A DNA stretch of 63,560 bases from Paenibacillus selenitireducens (GTDB taxonomy: Bacteria > Bacillota > Bacilli > Paenibacillales > Paenibacillaceae). This document shows, in pieces, positions 17,438 through 25,688 of this stretch. Numbering within the stretch: position 1 is the first letter of the stretch; each line of letters starts with the position of its first letter. Where the stretch lies: contig NZ_MSZX01000024.1 of NCBI RefSeq assembly GCF_002021565.1, positions 27 through 63,586 of the forward strand. The letters are read 5' to 3'. The notes under the pieces were generated by a model that saw only the letters and a list, made by a program, of their open reading frames with translations, was not told the origin of the DNA and made no database searches. Made by a program: the position numbers and the translations under genes.

Positions 17438-19096
17438 ATGTCAAATGAGAACATGGCAGAACTGTTATTTCCGGATGTTCAACAGTTACCGACTGATATT
17501 TATTCACTATATCCGCCAAGAAATTTGTCTACATCTGCTATGGTGACACGTTTTGCACCGAGCCCAACGGGTTCATTGAATATTGGTGGGCTTTACGCAA
17601 CTTTAATATCGGAGAGATTAGCCCACCAAAGTAATGGGGTATTTTTCCTGCGAATCGAAGACACAGACAAAAAACGCGAAATAAAAGGCAGCCTCGAAAA
17701 CATTATCAATTCATTGTCATACTTCGGGATTCATTTTGATGAGGGACCTACCTTATCAGGTGATGATAAGGGTGCTTACGGACCCTATAAACAAAGCTCA
17801 CGAATACAAATCTATAAGGTATTTATTAAGCACTTCGTGCGAAATGGATTAGCATATCCTTGCTTCTGTGATACGGACGATTTACAAAAGATAAGAATAA
17901 GCCAGCAGAACTTAAAAGTAACAACAGGTTATTATGGTCAATGGGCTAAACATCGAGATATTTCTTTTCAGCAAGCCAAAGAAGACATTTTAAATGGTAA
18001 ACCGTTTGTTATTAGACTTAAATCTTTAGGATCATCAGATACGAGGATAAAGTACCATGATTTGGTGAAAGGTCCGATTGAGATACCTGAAAATGACCAA
18101 GATATTGTTATTATGAAAACGGATGGTTTACCAACATATCACTTTGCTCATGCCATAGATGATTATCTGATGGGTACAACCCATGTCATTAGGGGCGATG
18201 AATGGCTTTCATCTGTGCCTATCCATATTCAGTTGTTTGAAACCTTAGGTTTTAGAATACCGGAATACGGACATATTGCTCCAATAATGAAGCAAGTCGG
18301 CGCTTCTAAACGGAAATTCAGTAAACGTAAGGATCTTGATGGTACCGCTGAGTATTACAAAGAACAAGGATACCCAGGAATGGCTATAAGTGAATACTTC
18401 ATGAATCTCATCAATTCTGACTTTGAAGAATGGAGGATGGCAAACCCTCATAAATCATTTAGAGACTTTTTTATCTATGCGGATAAAATGAATGCCAGTG
18501 GTGCCTTATTAGACATGAATAAACTGGGTGATATCAGCAAGGATGTTATCTCAAGGCTCACGGGTAAACAAGTATTGGACCATTTATACACTTGGTCAAA
18601 GGAATTTGATTCTGAGCTATATACTTTAATTGACAAGAATAAGGAATACACTATAAACATTCTAAATATAGGGCGAACCATTGAGAAGCCAAGAAAAGAT
18701 TATTCTAAGTGGTCAGATGTGAAGACAATGATTGCTTTCTTTTATGACGAATTGTTTGAAAAGGATGTATTGAGTGGCTATAAGTTACCTAAAAATGTAA
18801 GTTTTGATGTTGCGAAAGAAATTGTACTTGGTTTCAGCAAAACTTATAGGTTTAATAATGAAAAGGAAGCTTGGTTCCATGAAATTAAAGAACTTGCTGA
18901 GGAACTCGGATTTGCAAAGGAAATGAAGCAATATAAAGCCAACCCTAACAGTTACAAGGGGCATGTTGGTGATGTAGCGATGGTAATTAGGGTCGCTCTA
19001 ACGAACAGAACCAATACACCTGATTTGTTTGATATTATGAAAGTAATGGGCGAAAATAGGGTTTTTGAACGAATGCAGAGATTTATAAGGATTTAA
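17438..19096 (+). CDS. gltX: Second, divergent glutamate-tRNA ligase (GluRS-like)
   Basis: Class I aminoacyl-tRNA synthetase of 552 aa. The HIGH motif is the variant NIGG within FAPSPTGSLNIGGLYATL (about 40-57) and the KMSKS loop is KFSKRKD (about 292-298); FFLRIEDTDKKRE and IRGDEWLSS are typical GluRS blocks. It has an about 35-residue N-terminal extension before the catalytic core. The C-terminal anticodon-binding region (ELAEELGFAKE ... GHVGDVAMVIRVALTNRTNTPDLFDIMKVMG) matches the GluRS helical end. Housekeeping gltX in Bacilli normally lies in gltX-cysE-cysS and is not isolated under its own T-box, so this is likely a paralogue, perhaps for stress or resistance to a GluRS inhibitor. Confidence 0.88.
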   Translation: MSNENMAELLFPDVQQLPTDIYSLYPPRNLSTSAMVTRFAPSPTGSLNIGGLYATLISERLAHQSNGVFFLRIEDTDKKREIKGSLENIINSLSYFGIHFDEGPTLSGDDKGAYGPYKQSSRIQIYKVFIKHFVRNGLAYPCFCDTDDLQKIRISQQNLKVTTGYYGQWAKHRDISFQQAKEDILNGKPFVIRLKSLGSSDTRIKYHDLVKGPIEIPENDQDIVIMKTDGLPTYHFAHAIDDYLMGTTHVIRGDEWLSSVPIHIQLFETLGFRIPEYGHIAPIMKQVGASKRKFSKRKDLDGTAEYYKEQGYPGMAISEYFMNLINSDFEEWRMANPHKSFRDFFIYADKMNASGALLDMNKLGDISKDVISRLTGKQVLDHLYTWSKEFDSELYTLIDKNKEYTINILNIGRTIEKPRKDYSKWSDVKTMIAFFYDELFEKDVLSGYKLPKNVSFDVAKEIVLGFSKTYRFNNEKEAWFHEIKELAEELGFAKEMKQYKANPNSYKGHVGDVAMVIRVALTNRTNTPDLFDIMKVMGENRVFERMQRFIRI

Positions 19097-19101
19097 AGTA
19101 A

Positions 19102-19133
19102 AATGACCGGTCGGAATGCCGGTCATTTTTTTC
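19102..19133 (+). terminator. Terminator after the GluRS gene
   Basis: AATGACCG/CGGTCATT stem with GTCGGAATGC loop, followed by T7; begins 5 bp after the stop codon. Confidence 0.85.
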
Positions 19134-19221
19134 GTATAGGATGAGAGGTGAAAAACAACTTATTTTTTACAAAAAGACAATGAGAACTATATAGTGTGTG
19201 ACACCAAATATATTTTATGTC

Positions 19222-19453
19222 AGACGACAAGAACATATAGACATTAATAGCCTCTAAAATTGCGGCATTTTTGTTTTAAGTAAATAAGTTCTTGTCCTAA
19301 CTCAATGACAAGAACTTATTTACTTTTCCGTAATTGACAAGAACTTGTAAACTTAGGCGATTAGATAATTATCTAATCAATTTTGATGATTGAGTAGATG
19401 GACTCGCTTCACTGCGGCTTCTCATCTGTTCGCTGAACCAACGGGCAGGATAG
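19222..19453 (+). repeat. Composite dispersed repeat (copy 2)
   Basis: Contains four TGACAAGAAC-type motifs (about 19225, 19288 inverted, 19306, 19335), a perfect 18-bp inverted repeat with a 10-base loop (about 19280-19322), the 20-bp palindrome GATTAGATAATTATCTAATC (19360-19379) and the tail AACGGGCAGGATAG at 19440. A second, about 165-bp copy of the 19288-19453 part lies at 29929-30101. 19454-19640 holds nothing else. Confidence 0.75.
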
Positions 19454-19647
19454 AAGGGTACTTTGAAATATTGTAATAGCTGAATAGTGCGTTGCGTTAG
19501 TTTAATAAAGCATGTTAAAAAAGGATGGACAAGATTCACAATTGGTAACCTGTAGATCTAAACTCATCCTTTCTACTAAGTTTTCACTGAATTCGCAGTG
19601 TGAAATAGTTGATGCAAGTTCTCCACTTGAAATGAGGTAAATAATGG

Positions 19648-19695
19648 TTGCCAAAACTAATACCATTAGTTATTATAAAACTAATGGTATTAGTT
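19648..19695 (+). promoter_or_regulatory. Promoter with double TetR-type operator
   Basis: TTGCCA (19648-19653), 17 bp, TATTAT (19671-19676). Two 17-bp operators, AACTAATACCATTAGTT (19655-19671) and its exact reverse complement (19679-19695), cover the spacer and the expected start site. Each is itself a near-palindrome. They lie 50-90 bp before the TetR gene, which strongly suggests autorepression. Confidence 0.8.
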
Positions 19696-19744
19696 TTATG
19701 ATACACAAGGAAATGAACCATGAATTTAGAACGGAGTATATCAA

Positions 19745-20329
19745 ATGTCCCCAAGAATCGGAGCAGATTTGAACACAATCGTACAAACAGCCGTTGTAAT
19801 TGCTGATCAAGATGGGTTTTATGAAGTCACATTGGCTCGTGTGGCCCAAAAGTTAAATATTCGCCCTCCTTCCCTATATAATCATATCGATGGTTTACAT
19901 GGGCTGCGTAAGCAGATGGCAATTTACGGTTTACATGAGCTGTATGCCGTATTATTACAAGCGAAAGCTAGTATAAAAGATGGGGATCAAGGGCTGCACG
20001 CGATCGGCGAGGCTTATGTAAATTTTGCTCGCAGGCATCCGGGTCTATATGAAGCCACGATGCAAGCTCCTGATCCGAGTGATCCCGAGGTTGAACGTGC
20101 GGGTGAAGATATCGTGATGTTTGCAGTTCATCTCTTAAGTAGCTATGGGTTGGAAGGAGACGAGGTGATTCACGCGACACGTGGTTTACGCAGTTTCCTG
20201 CATGGATTTGCCACCCTGGAACAAAAGGGAGAGTTCCGAATGCATCTCCAACGGGACGAAAGTCTTCATGTGATAATCGATACGTTTATCGCTGGAATCC
20301 GTAAAATGGGTACAAAATGTAATGAATAA
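19745..20329 (+). CDS. TetR-family repressor (WHG-type C-terminus)
   Basis: 194 aa. Residues 8-55 are the TetR helix-turn-helix (VVIADQDGFYEVTLARVAQKLNIRPPSLYNHIDGL) and the rest is a helical ligand-binding domain containing the LRSFLHGFATLE segment seen in TetR proteins annotated with a WHG domain. GGAG lies 8 bases before ATG 19745. Two inverted operators overlap its promoter, so it very likely represses itself and the downstream 30-aa peptide and YdjM-like membrane protein, all on one strand with gaps of 27 and 1 bp. The inducing ligand is unknown. Confidence 0.9.
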   Translation: MSPRIGADLNTIVQTAVVIADQDGFYEVTLARVAQKLNIRPPSLYNHIDGLHGLRKQMAIYGLHELYAVLLQAKASIKDGDQGLHAIGEAYVNFARRHPGLYEATMQAPDPSDPEVERAGEDIVMFAVHLLSSYGLEGDEVIHATRGLRSFLHGFATLEQKGEFRMHLQRDESLHVIIDTFIAGIRKMGTKCNE

Positions 20330-20356
20330 ACGACTTATATAAAGGGAGCGAGGAGA

Positions 20357-20449
20357 ATGAACTTTATTTTGTTTATGATTCTTTTTGTAGCTGGTTGCGG
20401 TTATGTAGATGCTCGTGCACGACGGTTGCATGAAAAGGGAGGGAAGTAA
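20357..20449 (+). CDS. 30-aa membrane or lipoprotein-like peptide in the TetR operon
   Basis: ATG 20357 follows GCGAGGAG; TAA ends at 20449, one base before the ATG of the next gene. The product MNFILFMILFVAGCGYVDAR... has a hydrophobic N-terminus with VAGC, which resembles a lipobox, then a basic tail. The tight spacing and ribosome binding site make it likely to be translated. It could be a true small protein or a leader whose translation feeds the next gene, whose GGGAGG site lies within its last codons. No family recognised. Confidence 0.6.
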   Translation: MNFILFMILFVAGCGYVDARARRLHEKGGK

Positions 20450-20450
20450 C

Positions 20451-21035
20451 ATGTTCGCAGGTCATTTTGGTCTTGCTGCAGCCGTAAAATCGAAGGCACC
20501 ACAGATACCGCTATGGGCGCTTATGCTAAGTACGCAATTGTTAGATGTCGTCTTTATTCCATTTCTTCTAACCGGGAAGGAAACGATGGAACCGATATCA
20601 GGGGAGACAGGGTATGGCGCAAATATGATTCATGCTGATTATACGCATTCTCTCATCGGAGCATTGTTTATTGCAATGATTGCCGGATGGGGTGCATGGC
20701 GGTTGTGGGGCAGACGAGGCGGAGTTATCACTCTATCGGTGGTGTTTAGTCATTGGATTCTCGATCTTCTCGTACATCGTTCGGATCTTCCCATACTCCC
20801 CGAGAATTTCGGAAATCTTCCATTGCTTGGCTTTGGATTATGGAAATATCCTGTTATTAGTATTACACTCGAGATTATCTTGCTCGTCAGTGGTATTATT
20901 CTTTACTATCGATCATTCTCCAGAATAAACGAGCATCGCCAGGGACGTCGTTGGGTCATTGCATCGACTGTGCTCATGGGATTCATGTTCTTGATGGCCA
21001 TTGCGACAGACGTATTTAATCTTTCACTAGATTGA
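20451..21035 (+). CDS. Multi-pass membrane protein, YdjM/metal-dependent-hydrolase-like
   Basis: 194 aa; start ATG 20451 is used because GGGAGG precedes it and it abuts the small peptide gene. Four to five hydrophobic segments. Conserved polar residues inside membrane-proximal stretches, HFGLAAAVK (His5), MIHADYTHSLIG and FSHWILDLLVHR, give the H...D..H...H.xxD pattern of the YdjM-type inner-membrane metal-dependent hydrolase family. Operon with a TetR repressor suggests induction by a toxic or envelope-active compound. Substrate unknown; in Bacilli such proteins are often labelled simply permease. Confidence 0.7.
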   Translation: MFAGHFGLAAAVKSKAPQIPLWALMLSTQLLDVVFIPFLLTGKETMEPISGETGYGANMIHADYTHSLIGALFIAMIAGWGAWRLWGRRGGVITLSVVFSHWILDLLVHRSDLPILPENFGNLPLLGFGLWKYPVISITLEIILLVSGIILYYRSFSRINEHRQGRRWVIASTVLMGFMFLMAIATDVFNLSLD

Positions 21036-21223
21036 TCCTAATAAACCATAGATAAAAGCTACACTAACTAGACGATTCTGGAAGTTGAGTGAGAGAGTTC
21101 TATAGCAGTACCTTTGCAACGATTTATGATGCCACGCGGTTGTCGACAGCAGCTATCATTGAAGGCAAGTTTGATAGGTTTTTAGGTTGAAGAATAATAA
21201 TTGAAGTGAAGGGAATCGCCTAT

Positions 21224-21345
21224 ACATGTTCTTATCATTTAAGTATATATGTTCTTGTCACCGATTTCTTTGTTATATGGTTACAAGTTCTTGTCTTTTG
21301 TTAGGGACAACGAAAGCCGTTACCTATGAATAGCGGCTTTTCATC
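21224..21345 (+). repeat. TGACAAGAAC-motif repeat (copy 3)
   Basis: ATGTTCTTATCA, ATGTTCTTGTCA and AAGTTCTTGTC (the motif inverted) in a row at about 21226, 21249 and 21285, then a stem GCCGTTACC...GAATAGCGGC and CTTTTCATCTGTT, the same ending that precedes the tail in the 19.3-kb copy. The conserved tail itself is missing. 21036-21223 holds nothing I can name. Confidence 0.55.
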
Positions 21346-21448
21346 TGTTTTTTGGAAAATACGCAACATTTATGATCCTCAATCGTCTAATTGTTGATTG
21401 ACCCATAATTAATAAATTCAGAATTATATTGGACAGGAGGATATATCC

Positions 21449-23368
21449 TTGCTTCGTAATTCACGACGGCTTATTCTAACATGCACCGCTGCACTAGTTA
21501 TCACTTTATTTCATCCATCATCCGGTTCATCTGCGGTTCATGCCGCAACCAAAGCTTCAGTATCTGAAAGCATCAAGGTTACCTTTAACGGGAGCGAATA
21601 TAAACCGAAGACCGCTCCATTCGTCAGCAACGGGTCTGTGTACCTGCCGGTAAGAGATATGGGGGAGCTGCTCGGAACCATGGTCGCCTGGAATTCATCA
21701 GCCAAAACGGTGACGATGAACTATCCTGAGCTGACCGTGAAACTTGTTTACGGCTCGAAGAATGCAGCGGTCAACGGCAAAACGGTCGAATTGACGGCGC
21801 CTCTGCTCATGGTCGAAGGCAGAATTTTTGTGCCGCTGCGGTTCTTCTCCGAGGCTACCGGTGCAGGCGTGAAATGGGAACCATCGCTGAAGACGGTCAG
21901 CATTACGCGGGTCGATGATTTCATCAAACCACAGGTTTGGAGCGGCATTTGGTTGAATCGAAAAACCGGCGATCTGTATACCGCCCGGGATGAGCAATCC
22001 CCAGCTGTTCTTATCGGGAAGCTAGATGCCTCCATCAAAGGCAGCGTTTCCTTCAATGCAGGGGGGATCGGCGGCGGGAGCGGTTCGGTTCTCACTATTG
22101 TTGACAATTACGGAGAACCTCATGTTCAGTATGACGCATACGGTATTCTCATTCAAAACAATAAGATCGTCAGTCAGAAGAAAGCGAGCTACTTCCAGCG
22201 TTATGAGCAAAATGTGAGTTATTTTCAAGTCTATAATCCAAAAGGATGGCTCCAGTATTCGGTGCTGACCGATGGCAAGATAGTGACCGTATTCAATGAG
22301 CAGGGTAAAGCGGTCAAGGAATATGATCTGCCCGCGCTTGCAGGCAAGGATGAGGTTTATTCCGTACTTATGGTCGGCGAGGATTATTTAGTCGTTCGGC
22401 CGAACCGGACCGGACTCCTCACCTTGATCGACCTTAAAGACAATACAACGGTGGTACTTGCCGACAAGCTTCTCTCCGGAAAGGATTTGGAATATGCCCG
22501 CAGCAACGATGTCCCCTATCACGGGGACGAGTTGAAATTCGCCGGCGATATGGGGCATGGCACACTGAATTTCTCTTACGATAGTCCGGTCGACAACAAG
22601 AAAGACAACTATGTCCGTTTGTCTTATGATCGGCCATCCTACGAGGAAGAGAGGAATGCATTGCCCAAAAATCGCAGTGTCAGCGAATTGGCTTCCGGAT
22701 GCATGCAGGAGACCATAAAATCAGTGGATATGCAGGACGGGGATCTCCAATATATCCCTCTGATTGGAGACAACAAAGAGGACGGGAAATCCATTAACAC
22801 CGTCTGCGGCATTTTGAAAAAATTCGCATCCAAGGGCGTACAGGAGACAACAGGCCCCCCTGTAATAACGGAAACTTTTTTTCATGGCATGGGAATCAGT
22901 TTCACTGAAGGCGACTCTTTGCAATTGTATGCCGTTTCTAAAGGGTTGGCCATCGATCTTGAAGGCAATAAACGTCTCGTTCTGAACGACAGCCAAGCTA
23001 ACCGTGATTTTGAAAATCTGAAAGTTCAACCCCCTCGTATATCGGTCGGACCCAATCCGGCCAGTATTGGAGAGACGCTTCATATCACAGGCGCAAATGG
23101 TGAATATTGGAGTGAATCAAGCGTAGTATCCGTCTACTGGATGCCGACCGACAGCTACTCCAACACGGATAAAAAATCGCTTCTTATCTACACAGGGACG
23201 GCGAAGTTCGGCCGCTATGATATTAAATTCAAAATGCCGGCTTCAGGGAAAGCTTCAGACGGTACAATGAAAAAAATCCCATTGGGCAAAGGCAGGATCA
23301 GCGTATACGATTCGTCTACGATCGAGCTGCTGCCTGCGGCAGCTTCATCGGCGAAAACAGGAAAATAG
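21449..23368 (+). CDS. Secreted stalk-domain protein (copper amine oxidase N-like)
   Basis: TTG 21449 lies 8 bases after a perfect AGGAGG, so the TTG start is well supported. A signal peptide (residues 1-32, ending VHAATKA) precedes a copper_amine_oxidN (PF07833) stalk domain at about 38-150 (FVSNGSVYLPVRDMGELLGTMV, LLMVEGRIFVPLRFFSEATG, VKWEPSLKTVSI). That domain is common in Paenibacillus surface proteins and has no link to amine oxidation. Residues 150-500 look like a beta-propeller-like or repeat region without recognised motifs; 530-630 like an Ig-type fold (GPNPASIGETLHITG). Monocistronic with its own terminator. Function unknown. Confidence 0.8.
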   Translation: MLRNSRRLILTCTAALVITLFHPSSGSSAVHAATKASVSESIKVTFNGSEYKPKTAPFVSNGSVYLPVRDMGELLGTMVAWNSSAKTVTMNYPELTVKLVYGSKNAAVNGKTVELTAPLLMVEGRIFVPLRFFSEATGAGVKWEPSLKTVSITRVDDFIKPQVWSGIWLNRKTGDLYTARDEQSPAVLIGKLDASIKGSVSFNAGGIGGGSGSVLTIVDNYGEPHVQYDAYGILIQNNKIVSQKKASYFQRYEQNVSYFQVYNPKGWLQYSVLTDGKIVTVFNEQGKAVKEYDLPALAGKDEVYSVLMVGEDYLVVRPNRTGLLTLIDLKDNTTVVLADKLLSGKDLEYARSNDVPYHGDELKFAGDMGHGTLNFSYDSPVDNKKDNYVRLSYDRPSYEEERNALPKNRSVSELASGCMQETIKSVDMQDGDLQYIPLIGDNKEDGKSINTVCGILKKFASKGVQETTGPPVITETFFHGMGISFTEGDSLQLYAVSKGLAIDLEGNKRLVLNDSQANRDFENLKVQPPRISVGPNPASIGETLHITGANGEYWSESSVVSVYWMPTDSYSNTDKKSLLIYTGTAKFGRYDIKFKMPASGKASDGTMKKIPLGKGRISVYDSSTIELLPAAASSAKTGK

Positions 23369-23374
23369 TTGGGG

Positions 23375-23402
23375 GCGCCCGTCAAACCGGGCGCTTTTTT
23401 TG
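23375..23402 (+). terminator. Strong terminator after the stalk-domain gene
   Basis: GCGCCCG/CGGGCGC stem with 6-base loop followed by T7, 7 bp after the stop codon. Confidence 0.9.
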
Positions 23403-23549
23403 TGTCCCAAGTGCTTCGCTTAAAAGGGTGGTATTAAATGTAAGATAGAGGAGATTCGCATAAATGCCCTCACTTCGAGATAGACCCGTGTATTACGAGG
23501 TTTCCGGGAGTAATCAGGGTAAACTCACGTGACAGGTCGTCCGATGTCG

Positions 23550-23710
23550 GATGACAAGAACATTAGCCGAATGAAGTCTACTTGAATTGCGGGCTTTATT
23601 TATTATCGGATCAAGTTCTTGTCATTTGTCAATGTCAAGAACATTGTCCGATTGCCGACGAGCTTTGCCGGTCGGCAGCCTGTTTAACGAACGGGAAAGA
23701 AAGTTGAAAA
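23550..23710 (+). repeat. Composite dispersed repeat (copy 4)
   Basis: TGACAAGAAC at 23552, inverted GTTCTTGTC at about 23611, GTCAAGAAC at about 23633, a stem GCCGAC...GTCGGC and the tail AACGGGAAAGAAAGTTGAA (23690-23708). 23403-23549 holds nothing else recognisable. Confidence 0.6.
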
Positions 23711-23788
23711 AAGGAAAATTACGATGGGTGGAGAATAAGTTGTTGTCGAAGATTGAGCTAACGGAGAACTATAGCTTAATAAATAACT

Positions 23789-23851
23789 AAAACGCGGCTG
23801 CCGACATTGATCGGCAGCCGCGTTACGCTAACTGGCAGTTATGTTCAACTA
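23789..23851 (+). repeat. Hairpin-plus-tail repeat (copy 5)
   Basis: A 14-bp perfect stem AACGCGGCTGCCGA/TCGGCAGCCGCGTT, followed by TACGCTAACTGGCAGTTATGTTCAAC, a degenerate form of the conserved tail. Confidence 0.6.
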
Positions 23852-23963
23852 GAGCGTTCAGATTCCCATCTGGACACTCTCACATGATACTTGTCCACGC
23901 AGTTGAACTAGCTATTGCATACGATACACCATAATCAAATTCGATTAAGGGAGGTGTATCACG

Positions 23964-24335
23964 TTGTCATGTTCGTGTGGATGTCGGAGAAAGTTCCACA
24001 AAAAGAAACGTAACAAATCTGACCAAAATCGCATGATCAGTACACGAATTGGAGATGGAATGCTGTCTGTTCCATCATTTATATGTAAAGGTCGTAAACG
24101 TCTTCGCAGTACAGAAATAGATTCTGTAACTTTATTCCATAATCGCCATTTTACGATCACCGAAATATCAATCACAGGAAGTGCCGAACCATGCACTCCA
24201 TTAATCGCTGTAGGAAAAAGCTTTACCGACGCCAGGGTTTGTCTGTTGAAAAATGGTTTTGAAGCAGTGGGGGTAACAGAAATACATGTGAGATTTGTAA
24301 GATTCCGCCACAATATGGGTCGGAAACAATTATGA
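23964..24335 (+). CDS. Small Cys-containing basic protein, possibly spore-associated
   Basis: TTG 23964 follows GGGAGGTG by 8 bases. 123 aa, basic, starting MSCSCGCRRKFHKKKR, with further Cys residues at FICKG, EPCTP and RVCLL; the C-terminal half (FTITEISITGSAEPCTPLIA) looks beta-rich. I do not recognise the family. A -10-like CATACGATA at 23918-23926 matches the form used by mother-cell sigma factors (SigE CATACANT, SigK CATANNNTA), though no good -35 was found. Together with Cys-rich basic composition this suggests, without proof, a spore-coat or crust protein. Confidence 0.55.
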   Translation: MSCSCGCRRKFHKKKRNKSDQNRMISTRIGDGMLSVPSFICKGRKRLRSTEIDSVTLFHNRHFTITEISITGSAEPCTPLIAVGKSFTDARVCLLKNGFEAVGVTEIHVRFVRFRHNMGRKQL

Positions 24336-24559
24336 TATATCCTACGACATTCCCGTCAATACCCACGTCCAAGTTCAGCTATCGAACTCCAAGACCCATA
24401 AGTTGGGTCCTGTGGTTTTGGAGAACACATTGGAAAACTGCCATTAACTATTCGACTAGTGATAATGAACGACGACACTAGCTCCGTATCGTAGCAACGT
24501 AGATTTACATTGTCCTTAACCTTACTGCACTATAGGATACGTTAGTGGAAAACCCAACT

Positions 24560-24680
24560 AAGACGCGGTTGCCAGCACAATTCGGCAGCCGCGTTATGCT
24601 AACGGGCAGGAAAGTTGTCGGGTGACAAGTACATATATCGTTTGCAGATTGAGGACAAGAACAAATTTGAAATTTGAGGG
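24560..24680 (+). repeat. Composite dispersed repeat (copy 6)
   Basis: Stem ACGCGGTTGCC...GGCAGCCGCGT, tail AACGGGCAGGAAAGTTG (24601-24617), then GACAAGTACATATAT and GACAAGAAC motifs on the far side (24625, 24653). Here the tail precedes the motif, so this may be two abutting copies. 24336-24559 and 24681-24959 hold no other feature. Confidence 0.6.
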
Positions 24681-24959
24681 CATTCACCATACAAACAAGG
24701 GTAGGTGAATAGCACACAAGTGGGGCCGAATGGCTGCCGCTTTTTTGTGCGACGGGTAATTGCAATTTTAGCGATAGGAGGTTCGTTTTTTTTAGTGCTC
24801 ATACAGAATAAAAAACGCATAGAATCAGCACCATGCGCCAGACTAAAAACAATGTAGACATTTGTCTACCAAAAAACATGAAAACGTTTTCCTTCTTCTC
24901 CATTATGAAGATAATTGACGTTTAATTCACAGGGTCTTCCTTGATACAATATTAGTGAA

Positions 24960-25688
24960 ATGTTGAACGAATTCGATTATCAATTTCTGAGTCCATACTT
25001 TGCCGCTACGGAAGAAAGGAAGATATGTGTGAACAGACTCATTGAGATTATAGAAAGTTCTCCAGAAATTGCAGAGCTTCTAAAACACTGCCCCTATTCG
25101 GTTCTTAAAAAGTTTCAAGTCAAAGAGTACGCAAGAGGAAGGTTTAAGCTTGAGCAGGGAACCATCTATTCAGAAGTCTACATCATTGTTCAAGGGAAAA
25201 TAGACATCTTTATTCTAAGCGATTCGGGTCGGAAGATCACGCTTGACATCTATGAACCAGGAAATATTATTGGCGAGCATGAGCTTCTTCAGGAAATACC
25301 TTTTAGCTCTTCCGTGCAGTCTTTAAGTGATGTGGTGTTATTAAAATTGTCTCGAGAATCTTTTCTCGAATGGATGGAATTAGACCGAGGCTTCGCCAGA
25401 AATTTGACAGAATCATTATGTAAACAAATTTATCATTTAAGCAAACGAATCGAGTCGTATAGTTTGTTCTCCACGAAGCGTCAAGTTGTTGCGGTGTTAA
25501 GTTCTTTAAGCAAGAGCGATTATATAGAAAGAAAGACGCTATTAAAAAGGATTAGTTCTACGCCACGCAGTGTCGATCGCGTGTTAAAAGAACTGAAAGA
25601 TTTAGAGTTGATTGAAATGGATAACGGCGTTATTAAATTACGGAACCCAAACTTATTGATTGAGCTGGGTTCAAAGGAGTGGAAATGA
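24960..25688 (+). CDS. Crp/Fnr-family regulator
   Basis: 242 aa. Residues 35-150 form a cyclic-nucleotide-binding-type beta-roll (GRFKLEQGTIYSEVYIIVQG, LDIYEPGNIIGEHELLQEIPF) and 165-235 a short winged helix (RISSTPRSVDRVLKELKDLELIEM). No clustered cysteines, so it is not an Fe-S Fnr. It lacks the usual ribosome binding site: TACAAT at 24945-24950 lies only 9 bases before ATG 24960, so the mRNA may be nearly leaderless. Its stop overlaps the ATG of the nucleoside phosphorylase, so it heads a three-gene operon and probably regulates it. The ligand is not evident. Confidence 0.85.
   Translation: MLNEFDYQFLSPYFAATEERKICVNRLIEIIESSPEIAELLKHCPYSVLKKFQVKEYARGRFKLEQGTIYSEVYIIVQGKIDIFILSDSGRKITLDIYEPGNIIGEHELLQEIPFSSSVQSLSDVVLLKLSRESFLEWMELDRGFARNLTESLCKQIYHLSKRIESYSLFSTKRQVVAVLSSLSKSDYIERKTLLKRISSTPRSVDRVLKELKDLELIEMDNGVIKLRNPNLLIELGSKEWK

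Noticed and set aside
19222-19460. Possible CRISPR array suggested by repeated TGACAAGAAC motifs
   Set aside because: Repeats are short, occur in both orientations, have irregular spacing and recur in many other gaps; no cas genes are present.
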